From assembly GCA_033030425.1 (NCBI GenBank), contig JAUFSD010000024.1:868001-932000 (forward strand): 64,000 bases of DNA, written 5' to 3'. Of this stretch, positions 47,698-59,700 are shown in pieces. This stretch comes from Verpa conica (Eukaryota; Ascomycota; Pezizomycetes; Pezizales; Morchellaceae). Under the pieces are notes generated by a model. That model did not search any database. It saw nothing but the letters and a program-made list of their open reading frames with translations, and had not been told where the DNA came from. The translations under genes and the position numbers were made by a program. Positions within the stretch are counted from its first letter, which is position 1; every line of letters begins with the position of its first letter.

Positions 47698-50436
47698 TCA
47701 GAATTTTCCCCCGAGCAGCCGAGGGCTTGCTCGAGGAATCGTGTTTTCACTAATAAGCTCATAAACCGCCAATTTCCCCACAATAGTGGCTATATTGAGT
47801 GGAGTCTGTCTATTGTGGTCCTGTATTGAAGCATCGACACCGTTCGTAAGCAGCCTCTGGCGTGATATCTGATTTCCTTCCATAGTAGCTAGGTGTAGCG
47901 CAGTTTTCTCCGTATTATCCTCAATTGAGGTATCGGCACTATTCCGTAGCAACTGCTGGCAGACCACATTTCCCCGATTGCCAATGGCTGCTAGGTGTAC
48001 AATAGTACATCTGTCATTGTCTTCGAATGGGATATCGGTACCATTATCAAGCAGTAGTTGACATATAGCCCTGCTCCCCCCTCTGATAACGTGGTAAAAT
48101 ACAGTAGGTCCGGGTTTTTCCTTAAAAGAGGTACCGACACTACTGAGTAGCAGCTTAAATAACACATCTTTCTCCTCTCTTGTAGCTAAGTACAGCACAG
48201 TCCACACATACTTGTCCTGAATTGAGATATGAGCGCCACTCACAAATAGTAACCCATATATTACCTGGTTTCTATTTCTTGCAGCTAGGTTCAGCGCAGT
48301 CCGTCCTTCGGTGTCTCGAGCTGAGTTATTGGCACAACTCTCGAGCAGCAGCCGACATACCGCCTCGTTTCCCTCTTCGGAAGATAGGTACAGTGCAGTC
48401 CGTCCGTACCTGTCCCGAGAAGAGGTATCGCCATAATTCTCGAGATGTAGCTGAAAATCGTCTTGCTGCCCTCTCTTGTAGATAGTTGAAGTGTAGTCTA
48501 TCTATCGTTGCCTTTGACTGGGGTATCGGCACTATTTTCGAGTAGTGGTTGACATATCCTTATTTTCCGCTATGGTAGCTAGGTGCAGCGTGGTCCGTAT
48601 ATTTTTGTCTTGAATAGAGGTATCAACACTATTCTTTAGCCTGAGTTGGGACATATCCCTGTTCTCTTTTTTTGTGGCTAGGTATAGATCTTGGGTTGTC
48701 TGCGAATTTTTTCTATAACTCTATCATAGGTAGGGTCTAAGAGTTCCGTCTGAGTCGAAGAGTTCTTCAGTCGGCCAAGTGCAGCTAGGATCTGATTTGT
48801 GCTGGTTTGTTGACAGATGTACTCGATATGTAATTGTACGGGCAAAAGCCTATAATATTTAGGAATGTTAATAGAGATTCCAAGATTATTATTCACAATA
48901 GATCCAATAGCCATGCTTACATTCCATTAGCACAGTTGATGAGCTCAGAGACGATCCCATCTCCACATTTACCCCGAACGAGGTGCTTCGCCTTTGGGTT
49001 CTCATCGATTTTCTGTTGAATATAACTCTCGATATCTTCCCTTCTTGCTAGAAGTCTGATCTTTGCTGTATTTTTGAGCGAATTACGGATATCTACTGGG
49101 TGTGGCCGACTAGTCACAAAGGGTTTGATGCCATTCTTTGCTATGGAATGGAATAACGGGAGGAGCACCTTTCGCTGCTTTTCCGGGTCACACTCATCTA
49201 GCCCATCGAATATGAGCTACGTCCTAGAGAATCTTTTGGCTATTAAAAGCAGGGTCGCGAACAGCTGCTTAATCGTGGGACTTCTCCGTTTGGGTTCCAG
49301 CTGATTGTATAAACGATCGAGTTCTGTAACGGTGTTCGGGATTTGACTAGCAAGCTGTTTAATCAGGCTAGCGAGGACAAGTGTAGGCTCTTGCTGGTCC
49401 CGTTCCGCGTAATCGAAGTAGATATGGGCCACCCCGAGATTTGAAGCTACGACTCGTTTTTCAAGATGACCGATTACAATAGAGCTAGAATGATCTATCA
49501 GACGAAGGCTAAGTAGAAGAGCTAAGGTTTACTTACCTCAAGAAGGTTTTCCCGGTCCCAGCTGTAGACACAGATTTCAATTAGTATGGGTAAAATATGC
49601 TTCATACGGGGGGAAATAGGTCTGCACTTACGAACGCCGTGGCCCTAGAGAATCCTAGAATCCGGGGTTGAAGTCCATTCAGTAAACTCGGCTGTTCACA
49701 AAATCCAGTTACCCAGATTTTTCTGCCGGCGATTCGTAATCTCGGTATGTCTCGTGTTGAAATCTCCGGGGTATATCCAATCAAATCTCTTACGTTTCCC
49801 TAGTAGCTCAATTTAATTGTTAGCTATATATTCGTTAGGTTAGGCTGGAGACAATTTTTCTTACTTCCATCGGCTTTGTGATAACCATTATTGGGTTTGT
49901 AGAGACCAATATCGACTTTGTAAAACCTTGAGCTATACCCAAGGCAAACTCTCTTGAGGCAGTTCTAGGTATGAGTTTAGCAGTACTCAACCAAGAGGAG
50001 TTCTTAATCAAGCTCACATATGATCGGTGTTTATTGCAATAATAAAAGTACTTTTGTGCCTTTCAAAACTTGAGATGATTTATAAAATTTCTGGCCTTCG
50101 TAGAGGCCATGTAAATCTGCCCTTGGACCCTCTGCCCCTCCTCTTCTTGAGCTCTAACTTTGATATGAGCGCTTTTAACTCTTGAGCACACTTCTGAAGA
50201 GTTCCTGGTTTGTCTGCGTCTAGGTAACTAAGTAAATTTAGTGCTTCCGACTTCGGATATTTATCTGCACATTTTTTCAAGGTATCGAGGGCCGTATTCA
50301 ATGACTCGAGCCCTTGTATAAATTCCTGTATTTGGCTTGGCGCTCTATTAGTTGTTGCAAGGAAGCCGTAAACCTTGCCAGTAGCCGCGCCGGTGAGACA
50401 GGTAGCACTTGCAGTTAACCCCGCTATGTCGGCCAT
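47698..50436 (-). pseudogene. Decayed NACHT-ankyrin STAND receptor
   Basis: The order is the same as in the intact NLR at 10.0-15.2 kb. The N-terminal helical domain starts at 50436 (MADIAGLTASATCLT), with RFTWPLRRPEIL as far as an in-frame TAA. It is followed by a linker with several stops. Walker A (AGTGKTFL near 49545) and the Walker B region (LIFDGLDECD near 49205, preceded by a stop) follow, then the sensor TSRPHP and ANGM with its splice donor. The C-terminal ankyrin block (open from 48243 or somewhat upstream to 47698) has 5-7 degenerate repeats. More than ten stop codons interrupt the frame, many at positions where the intact relative has Trp or Gln (TGG to TGA/TAG, CAA to TAA). The winged-helix-like segment after DPTYDRVIEKI is missing. 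No start-to-stop frame can be rebuilt, so it is not functional as a full receptor. Confidence 0.8.
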
Positions 50437-51166
50437 GATTAAGGGTATAATTCGGAAACGGAGCTCGATATTGCAACAGGAGAGTATAAAATAGTAGTAG
50501 GGATAGATTTGGATAGGGAAACAGGTGTAGTCGAGGTTAAGGAGACTTAAAGCCTCGATAGCGGGGCGAAGATGGGTATCACTGTGCCCCTCTTTAGGTT
50601 ACACGGCTGCCTGCCACATATGTAGTTGACTCATTCAAGTAGAAAACTTTCAACTAACGCATAAATGATGCTGTATATAATGTTATTTCCACTTCTAGAG
50701 GCCTCTAAAAGGCCTTAATTGTGTGCTTTTCGCTTACTCGCTGAAAAACAAAGTCTAGGTTGTAAGGCCCCATATCCAGAAGTGGTGTGCCCACGGTAGA
50801 CTTGTTTTTTAAAGTGACTACCTTAGATCTCTTTTGGTACCGAACAAACTTATGATGAATCTGGCACTTTACAGGGCGAACTTGGGGTACATTCAATGCT
50901 AAGAATTATAGAATAAAGACAGTTTAACTACATAAGAGATGATGTGCTCCTTTAGTGTTAATTATTCGTGCTCCGACTCGTGTGTTCTCATGACACAGTT
51001 AAGGCCTATACCGAGTGATATTACATGATTCCGGATCTTATAATTCAGGTACAAAACAAAAAAAATCAACCTTGACCATGAGTTTCCCCTAAAAATATGC
51101 AAAGGTCAAATTAAAACGCAAAGCCGCCTATGAAATAAAGTGATAACAGGGCCGCAACAAAACCTA
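50437..51166. other. Intergenic, no gene seen
   Basis: AT-rich DNA upstream of the NLR pseudogene and downstream of the CFEM gene. It contains TATCACTCG, inverted, at 51012. Confidence 0.5.
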
Positions 51167-51889
51167 TTAAACCATATAGCTTCCCTGTAGCTCAACCGGA
51201 GGGATGCTTTCCCTCTTACCGCTCCCAGCTTCATAAACCACTGGTGCCATGCCACCCCCAACCTCATACACGGCCGGCGAAATTTTTGAAACCTCTTCAC
51301 CACCGATCTCGTGTCTCATACCCGGCCACTGGTTCTCATTGCCCTCAAGTGGCACCACACCCCGCATCTGCCTCCTTCTCCAAGCCCAAAAACCAAACAC
51401 ACCAGCTGCCATCCCTGCAAGACCTCCAACGATCCCTACAACAGTACCTAACCCAATAGTCCCCTTCTCTGGATCCTTTGCTGAACCCCCTGCAGCCGTT
51501 CCCGTCGCCTTCACCGTCGCAGTTTGCGACACAGAGGAGCTCATTGCAGTTGGAGTCCCAGTGGCAGAATCTGTCGAGTACCCACTGCCTAATTGCGATT
51601 CGTCACTACCAGGCTCACAGACCATGTTGAACCAATCCTGAACAACTTTCTGGGTCTTTGCAGATTCGCCAGCGCAGGGGGTGATGGTGCATTGATAGGC
51701 GTCATAAAGCAGTTGTATAGAGCCGCACATGCACATTGCGTTTGTAGGGAGGTAGCAATTGTTCATTTGGGCGGCGTACTCGAGGGCGCAGTCGTGGGCA
51801 CAGGCGGGGAGGGAGGTGTATGTTACTTCAGCTGCCAGAGAGAGACTGAGGAGGGGGAGTACAAGGAGGGGAAGGAGCTGATAACGCAT
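51167..51889 (-). CDS. CFEM-domain type I membrane protein
   Basis: The start MRYQLLPLLVLPLLS (51889) gives 240 residues with a signal peptide (cleavage near AAE, residue 20). A longer frame upstream has no sensible N-terminus. Residues 28-91 carry eight Cys (30, 34, 45, 53, 55, 67, 72, 91) in the CFEM spacing: C-x3-C, then C, C-x-C, C-x4-C, C. A Ser/Thr-rich stalk leads to one transmembrane segment (about 145-168) and a stop-transfer WRRRQ, with a cytoplasmic tail of about 70 residues. CFEM proteins are extracellular fungal proteins, some binding haem through an Asp before the C-x-C. Here that stretch reads LPTNAMCMC with no Asp, so haem binding by the usual route is doubtful. With a membrane anchor it resembles surface-sensor CFEM proteins rather than GPI ones. 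Confidence 0.8.
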   Translation of the reverse strand: MRYQLLPLLVLPLLSLSLAAEVTYTSLPACAHDCALEYAAQMNNCYLPTNAMCMCGSIQLLYDAYQCTITPCAGESAKTQKVVQDWFNMVCEPGSDESQLGSGYSTDSATGTPTAMSSSVSQTATVKATGTAAGGSAKDPEKGTIGLGTVVGIVGGLAGMAAGVFGFWAWRRRQMRGVVPLEGNENQWPGMRHEIGGEEVSKISPAVYEVGGGMAPVVYEAGSGKRESIPPVELQGSYMV

Positions 51890-53997
51890 TTTGAAAGATA
51901 ACGAAAGAATTTGTTTATAAATGAATGTGGATACCAATACTCTAAAAGAGTGAGAGCAGAGAGTAAAGACTGGAGGGGAACAAAATAGCCTCGATGGTGG
52001 GTGAAAGCAAGGAGGAACAGGATATAAGGGAGACCGTAGGCAAACTTGGAGGGAAAGGGGGTGATATTTTTCTTTTTCCTTCCCGCCAATTTTAAAGACT
52101 GGGCAGAAAGTTATGTCCACTCCCGTAGGTTGTCAAAAATAAGCAGCTGTAAGACATTCTTTCTGGAACTGGGCCTGTGTTGATGGTCACACAGATAGGC
52201 GAAGTTGTAAACACAAGCCTTTAATGTGGCGTCCAAGGTGATACATTGCTCAGCCGCAACGAGTTAATTCCTCCAGTTGGAAAGAACTTCCTGGCTTGGC
52301 TGCTGCGGACAGAAGTCAAGAGAGTCTACCAATTGGGGCTTTGTTGTAACACCGTGAGAAGAATAACTGCTAGCCAAGTTTTCTAAATGGAATGGGTTTT
52401 GGGCCGAATAAGGCCTGGGATCTGTATATGATATATGATGTATGATGTGTTACATGGTTCCTGTTGGTTTTTGTAAAACTCCCTTAAACGTCGGCAAGCG
52501 CTCTTGGGATATCAATAGGATAAAGTACCGCTAGAGAAGTTCTGAATACAATAATAACTTCGCTATAGTTTAAGAGATCTCGGACCTAAATTTTTGTATG
52601 AAAGAAATAAGGATATCTCTTATACTAATGTTCTTGGAACTATAGGAAGTATTTGTTTACATATTACATGTATTATAGAATGGATTAGAGCTAGCAGGAT
52701 TTATCAAACAATTCTAAGGTGGCTGTATATACTGCGCCAATAAGTAACCAAGGTCAGCCAGATCATATTGTCTCTGAGCTGAATAGGGTAACTGAACGCT
52801 AGGACAGCTACTCGGAGATAGCAGCATAGGGGGTGGGGGAGGGGGATTTGACGGCTTACACGAAATGCTTCTGACTCCAGGATAATACAATCAATACTTT
52901 CTAGAGGATATATTGATTATACGTGGTGTTGGTGTTATAAATAGCTTTCACAAAACGGTCGTCCCAATCAGTACATGTCCGGGAGTGTAGCAACCCAAAA
53001 CGTCCAACACAGTTCCGAAGCTCCTATACAATCAATAGCTATCCTATATTAATATAAAAAATAGGTAGCTAGATACTCAATTATCCAAACACATCCCCTG
53101 CGTGGTTCCTATGATGATATACTTTGTAAATTCCCCTTAAACATCAACTTCGATTGGGTATTTTTATTCGCTCTGTAGTGTAATGATATAGAGCACCCGA
53201 TGATATTTGGTGAGGTTAGGAGGTTCAATTCTCCGCCTAAGTCGGTTAAACACCAGGTTGCGTACTTGTTGATCTCCAGGCATTGGTGGCTTGGAGTGGC
53301 ATACCGGAACCTCCCATGTAATGTGGGTCTACCACTGCAACGCAGCTGACAAGCTACGGGTAGATAAGTTACAATATGTGCTCGTGAGACAATAACTTTT
53401 TATAATTTGAAAATGGAGGATCTTGATGCTTTAAATTAAACATGGTGCTGTATGTTCCCCCCCCCTAAATCGTCCACTTTGTTTTGGGGGAGAAAGGGAA
53501 GTAGGTGATGGGACCTCAGGCCATGTAGTTCTGTTATTTCTACCTATAAAGCTTTTTCTGGGCCTTTTGTGAGAGAGGGGTAGTAGAGTCTATCATAAAA
53601 GAAATTTTCTGTTTGTAGGTGGTGCGGTCGAGTGATTATATATGAAGTAGATGCCTTTGTCTAATCTGTGATGAGATGTACTAGAGTGGGGACATAGAAT
53701 GGAAGCCAATACGATATATTAGAGTAATTTGAACGGCTAAATATACAGCAAAGATAATTCTGAGAACCCGGGATAGCAAACTTCTATCATAATTTGCTTC
53801 CGTACTAGGAACAGATATGGAGGAAGTAGAGCCGCAAGTTACTCGCACGAGAATAAGTCATAGTATATCATAAAATCGCCATTAAAAAAAAAGAACATAC
53901 ACGACTAAATTAGACAACAAACCACTCAACGAGCCCGAAAACATCTCATACCAGAGCTATAAAAATACATCACCCCTAGATCCCATTACACCCCGCT
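51890..53997. other. 2.1-kb intergenic region, no gene seen
   Basis: AT-rich DNA. The first few hundred bases are the CFEM promoter and 5' UTR. A tRNA-like stretch at 53170-53260 (see findings) does not fold properly. Short C- and G-runs occur near 52830 and 53456. Confidence 0.5.
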
Positions 53998-54468
53998 CTA
54001 GAACCCCCGTCTCCTAACCGCAAACCCACTCTTCCTATACGCATCCCTTCTTCTCCCACCCGGCACATAGAACCTCCTCCCCATCACCTCCCTCTCCCAC
54101 GCCTCCCGCTGCACAGCCTCCTTCTCCCTCTTCTCAAACTCAACCCTCTCCTTCTCCACCCTCTCCTTCTCAGTCCGTACCTCTTTCTCTCTCTTCGCTT
54201 GCTCCTCCCGCTCCTTCTTCACTTCCTCGACATGTGCAATTACGGCGTCGGTGTTGAAGCTCTGTCCGAGATCAAGCTGTAGAGATGGGATAAAGGCAGC
54301 GCGGGTGATTGGGATGCTCTTGGTGGGGGTGGGGGTGGTTGATGAGGTGGGAGTGTGTATAGAGAGGGAAGGTGAGGGTGTCTCGTTGGAGGAGGATATT
54401 GAGGGTTTGCGGAGGTTGAAGATCTTGGAGAGACGCGATGTCTTGGAGTCGGTTGTGCGTGGTGTCAT
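53998..54468 (-). CDS. Small basic coiled-coil hypothetical protein
   Basis: A single exon of 156 codons from MTPRTTDSKTSRLSKIF. The first half is Ser/Thr/Pro-rich. Residues 75-130 are a heptad-like Glu/Lys/Arg stretch (EEVKKEREEQAKREKEVRT) expected to form a long helix, and the C-terminus is Arg-rich (GGRRRDAYRK). There is no signal peptide or membrane segment. I do not recognise the family. The charged repeat resembles small fungal proteins of unknown role, and the strong bias in base use makes chance openness possible. Confidence 0.6.
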   Translation of the reverse strand: MTPRTTDSKTSRLSKIFNLRKPSISSSNETPSPSLSIHTPTSSTTPTPTKSIPITRAAFIPSLQLDLGQSFNTDAVIAHVEEVKKEREEQAKREKEVRTEKERVEKERVEFEKREKEAVQREAWEREVMGRRFYVPGGRRRDAYRKSGFAVRRRGF

Positions 54469-54984
54469 TTTCTCTTCTTCTTTTTCACACGGGAGGTTTT
54501 TTTTTGCTTTGGAGGGGAGTGGAGTGGATGGGCGAGGAGTGGTGGGGAGGATTGGTTGGGAGGTGGAGAGGGTTTCTTATGTGGCGGGGTGGGTTTATAG
54601 AAAAAATTTAACGCTGATTTAGGGTGGTATGGTTTGACTTGTGAATAGGAGCCGTACGAGTGAGGGTTCATGATTCTATTTCCAACGGGTTATGCGCATG
54701 TTTGTGCTAGGCAGGGTTTATGTTTTTCTATATTAGACTACAATTTATTATAGGGTATAGACAATCATCCAGGGGGGCTATGATGATGTCTGAATAACAA
54801 TGACCAAGGGTATAGTCCCACCTACATATAATAGCCTACCACATCACAGCTATAGGAAGTTTATATTTGTATTCTAGACCTACATAAGCCTTTCCTTGAC
54901 TGAAATCCCCATTTATTCATTATCAAAAAGAAAGAACAATCCCTCAATCCAAAGAATCATAAGAAATTACAACTAGACATCCAT
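54469..54984. other. Short intergenic region
   Basis: The first 150 bases are G/T-rich and include the 5' UTR of the 54.0-kb gene; the rest is AT-rich. No gene, RNA or repeat is supportable. Confidence 0.5.
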
Positions 54985-56195
54985 CTAAGGAGGCGTGCCC
55001 GCACCGCGTCCAGCACCACCCGGAGGCCCGCCAGGTCCGGCACCGCCCATGAAACTTCGTGCCCTACCGAAATTATCAGTCTACGTTCTTACACGTCATC
55101 TCGCTAGTGGGAATACTCACATCTCTGCAATACTAGGATCACTCATCAAGCTCCCTAAATCCGGCATCCCACCCCCACCACCACCCGCTCCATCCCCACC
55201 TACAGAATTCATCATATCTCTCAACCTCGGATTATTCATAAGTCCCTGCATCAACTGGGGATTGCTCATGAGGTTCTGTGCCATCTGTGAGAACATGGGG
55301 TTACTCATGATGGAACTCAAATCCGGCATTCCACCACCACCGCCGCCGCCGCCTCCACGTCCGCCGCCCAGCATACTCGCTAAACCAGCCAGATCCGGCA
55401 TGCCACCCCCACCGCCAGCTCCGCGAGTAGCAGGCGAGTTATCATCATAGTCATCAGCTTCCTCTTCCTCAACCCGACGCTTGGCCGTTTCGTAACCCTT
55501 GCGCATGATGTCTGATCCACCATTACCTTCAGCATCGATACCAGCCTTGTAGGCCTCCATAGATCCACGAGAATCACCCTTTGCGAATCGTGCAAGACCA
55601 AGACGAGACCACGCCTTTGTGTACTTCGGGTCTGTGTCGACCGCAATTTGGGCGTCGATTATCGCAGCGTCATAGTTGCCCGAAGAAGAGTAAGCAGCAG
55701 CACGGTTGGAGAGGTAAATGGGGTTATTCGGGTTCAATTTAAGAGCTTTTGTATAGAAGTCGATGGCGGTATCATAGTCTTTCTTGCTCATAGCTGCATT
55801 TCCCTGCGTCTTCAAGGCCTCGGCAGCCGCTTTATCTTCGTCACTTGGGCCTGTAGATGGAGCTGATGAGGTAGATGGAGTTGACGAGGTAGTTGCTGCA
55901 GCAGGTGTAGATTTGGCTTTCATTTTTTCAAAGACACCATAGATTGTTGTGAGAGATTGGCCACCGAGAGCGTCGGCGATGGCGGCTTTGTCAGTGGGGT
56001 CGACTTTGAAGGCGTCTGCGATACATTGTGAAGCTACTTCAAGGGATTCAATTTCGTCGGGGGGGACAGTTCCATCTTTAGTTGAGGAAGTGAGGAAGTC
56101 GATGATGGCGAGTGCGAGTCGCTTTTTTGACTCAGTGGCCTATAGGAGTTAGCTTAACCTGGTAGAATACCCTAAGATCTAGGGATACTAACCAT
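54985..56195 (-). CDS. SGT2: SGT2-like small glutamine-rich TPR co-chaperone
   Basis: Exons 56195-56193 (only ATG), 56139-55121 and 55063-54985; introns of 53 and 57 nt. The product is about 366 residues. The N-terminus (KKRLALAIIDFLTSSTKDG, then ASQCIADAFKVD) is the SGT2 dimerisation domain that binds Get4/Get5. Residues about 103-207 hold three TPR units (KTQGNAAMSKKDYDTAIDFY, NRAAAYSSSGNYDAAI, AWSRLGLARFAKGDSRGSM), which recruit Hsp70 and Hsp90. The C-terminal part is Gly-rich with three GMPDL words and a Met/Asn-Pro-rich segment (SNPMFSQMAQNLMSNPQLM) that captures hydrophobic segments. SGT2 hands tail-anchored proteins to the GET pathway in the cytosol. The single-codon first exon is unusual but frame and splice signals fit. 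Identification is strong. Confidence 0.92.
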
Positions 56196-56496
56196 GATGA
56201 ATGAATATTGGGTTTATGGAGCTTTGAGAATCTATAGAGTACAAACTGGAGGAAGCTGAGCGGAGTTGAAGGGTGGATGGAGTTCGGCATCAAGTTGATA
56301 ACGGAAGAGGGGGAGGGTTAGTGGGGTCTCCTGCCAAGACAAGCGCACGTGGAAGCTTCTGGCAGGCAAGCCCGTTTTCACGTGAGCTTTTGATCTGGTT
56401 GGTTTTTTTCCGTCGGTGGAGTAAGTCCTTAACTGAGGTTTCTGCGTGTACCATATTAAAGGTGACATGACTATATGTACATGCATTATATCAGGA
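56196..56496. other. Spacer between SGT2 and copia LTR
   Basis: About 300 bases that contain the SGT2 promoter and 5' UTR. No gene. The copia element inserted about 300 bp upstream of SGT2. Confidence 0.5.
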
Positions 56497-56711
56497 TGTT
56501 TCTGAAGTTCAGTGTAAAGTGAAGATGATAATTTTTTATTAAAACGAGTGGGAAATCTGTCCCCTATTTATACAATAATTCCTGTTACACAAAATAGTAT
56601 GAGTCATTCTCGCCGGAATGCTCTTCCTTGTTCCGTAAACTTCCACAACAATCTAGATAATTCCATTATCTTAATACATGACTAATACATGACAAATGTA
56701 CAATTTTAACA
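56497..56711 (-). repeat. Probable 3' LTR of the copia element
   Basis: On the minus strand the segment begins TGTTAAAATTG right after a purine-rich tract (AAATGAGGGGAAG) and ends GAAACA, the usual TG...CA ends. A TATAAATA box (56565-56572) and an AATAAA-like signal (near 56537) lie inside, as in an LTR. The right boundary on genome coordinates is firm; the left is a best guess. No matching 5' LTR is present. Confidence 0.65.
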
Positions 56712-56718
56712 CTTCCCC

Positions 56719-59700
56719 TCATTTGTTACCTCGTATTGAAATGGCATGTTGAAGGTGTGCTGGTTTTGGTAGACCTTTTGTGAGAATGTCGGCGATATTG
56801 TCAGAGGTGGAAACATATTCTAGAGAGAATATTCCTGATTCGTACCATTCACGGGTAGAGTGGTATTGAATATCGATATGTTTGGATCTATCATGAATTC
56901 GTGGATTTCGAACCAGCTCAATGGAGCCAGTGTTGTCAGCGTGTATTGTATAGTTGTAAGGTTGACCAAGTTCTGTTAGGCCGGATTTTAACCATACAAG
57001 TTGCTTCGCGGTTAGGTTGAGGGCCATGTATTCCGCTTCGGTGGTTGACGTGGCAACTGCTCTTTGTTTGCGACTTCTCCAACTAATAGTTGACTTTCCA
57101 AGTTGAAAGACGTATCCAGAAAAGGATTTTCGATCAGAGATGTTGGAACCGAATGAGCTATCTGAGAACCCATGTAACGTGTTGTCGGAGTGTTTGGAGT
57201 AGAACAGTGTCCAGTCTTTAGTGCCTTTGAGATATCTGAGAACTCGTTTGGCAGCAATTAAATGTTCTGCCGTAGGACAGGAGGAAAACTGGGAGAGAAA
57301 AGTGACTGTGTGAGAAATATCGGGTCTGGTGCCGATACTGGCATACATAAGGGATCCGATTATGGATTGATAGAGTTTTTGATTATCTATCATGGACTCT
57401 GTTGTTCCTGTTGTGAGTAGAGTGTTGGGTTCAAGTGGCGTGCCAACTGGTCTAGATTCATGCATTTGGAACTTTTCGAGGAGTTTTTGTATGTACCCTT
57501 TTTGTGAGAGATGTATGCCATCTGAGGTGCAGTCAATTTCTAATCCCAGAATGTATTTGGATTCGCCGAGGTCTGTGCATTCGAAGTCTGTCATGAGAGA
57601 CTGTTTGATGCCTTGACGATACTTATTGCTGGGTCCAAATATCATAATGTCGTCGACGTAGACGGCTAGGTAGATGTGTTCTGTGGAGTTAATGAACACA
57701 CATGGATCGAAGTAGGATGCTTTGAATCCTTTCAGTTTGAGAGAGTCGACCAGGCAGGCGTACCATTCTCGAGGAGACTGTTTCAATCCGTAGATGCATT
57801 TGCGAAGTTTACACACTTTGTTGTCTTGTTTGTATCCTTCAGGAAGTTCAAGATAGATTTCTTCCTTGAGGACACCATGAAGGAAGGCAGTTTTGACGTC
57901 TAACTGAATGGGAATCCAGTTGTTATGGGCAGCAAGGGCTAGTAGGAGTCGTAGAGAGTCATAACGGGCTACTGGTGAGAATGTTTCATCGAAATCGAGA
58001 CCTGGTATTTGTGAATATCCTTTGGCGACGTATCTGGCCTTGTATCGTTCAATGGTTCCATCTCGGTTGTGTTTTGTTTTGTACACCCATCTTCCTTTAA
58101 CGACTTCTCGATTTTGAGGTCGTTCTACTATATCCCAAGTGTTATTTTTAATAAGTGCGTCGTATTCTTCCTTCATTGCTTTATTCCAAAGTTCCGTGTC
58201 TTCCCCTGAAGTGGCTTGTCGAAAAGTGACTGGATCGGTGCTGATGTAGGCATAGTGAACTGGGATGTCAGTTGCAGTGTTTGCTCGGGCTTGACGAAGT
58301 TGTCTTCTAAGATCATTCCTTTGTGTTCTATGTTCTCTTAAGGAATCGTCTTTTAGGCGTTGGTGATCTCGAGGATCTTCGTTTTGTTCGATAACTAGGA
58401 GGTCATCTTTCAGATCTCTGTCTAGTTTCTCAATTTTGGCTTGTATTCTGCGTATTTCAGTGTCCCTTTGTTCCTGTTCGATTTGAGTTGTTTTTTCGAC
58501 TGGTTTCTTTTCTCTTGTTGATCGTCTGGGTGTTTGAAAAGGAGGAGGAATTGGTGCAAGTGTTTCCTTTTTTGGTGGAGATAATGGGAAGACTCCTGGT
58601 GTGTGTGTTTCTGGTTCTGATTCTTCATCAGAGTCTGGTAGCGGAAGTATAAATTCTTTTTCTTCCCCTTCGTCTTCTAAAGGAACTGCTTCTTTTCCTT
58701 TGGGAGATGACTCTGGTACTGACGCTTCGAGTTTTGGAGTTTCTATGGGGGGGTAGGAGATGTCAATCGATACTTCCCCTGAAGCTGGAGGGGGGAACGT
58801 GAGATCTCTAGTGACTACCACCTTATGTTGAGATGGTATCCAAACTCGGTATTGTGTGTCGCTGTCTGTGTACCCAACAAATTTCCCTTCGACTGCTCTT
58901 GGTTCTAATTTGCTTCCGGCTGGCCTGGCTTCCTTGTGAATATGGATGTAGCATTTTTGACCGAAAGGGTGAGCATGTTTGATTGTTGGTTTCTTTCCAT
59001 GGAGTGCTTCGTATGGGGTTTTATCCTTTAGAGCACTGTGTAGGAGTCTGTTTTTGAGATAGACAGCAGTTGAGTACGCTTCTTGCCATAGGATTCTGGG
59101 ATGGTCCATTATCATGCATCGAACCATTGTGGTTACCGTCCTGTTGAATCTTTCGGCTACTCCATTTGACTCATGAGAGTATGGTGGCGTTGTCTCTTGA
59201 GTAATGCCCTCTTTTCCAAAGAAGGTCTTAATATTTTTGTTGACGTATTCGCCTCCACCATCAGCTCTGAATCTTTTTATTGTGGTGTTATGCTGATTTT
59301 TGACCTTATTGGTGAAGTGTTCGATGGCTTTACACGCATCGTCTTTATTCTTTAGGAAGTAAATCCAAGAATAGCGAGTGTAGTCGTCTATAAAAGACAT
59401 GTAGTACTGGCATTTGTCCTGAGACATGACTCTTTGTTTACCAGAGAGATCTGAATGGACTAGTTCGAAGGGTTGTGTGGCTCGAGTACTTATTGTCTTT
59501 GGGACCGAATGAGTGCTTTTTGAAAGGGCGCATGGTCCGCAGTGGAAGTTACTTGGTTTCTTTGGGAGATTGGTACGGTCGGCATACAGGCTATGAAGAC
59601 TAGACGGATGTCCGAGTGCTTCATGCCATTCAGAGTAAGAAGAGAGACGTGCTACATTTTCAACTATTTGTACATTCCAGTGCCCGTTTACCAATTTTCC

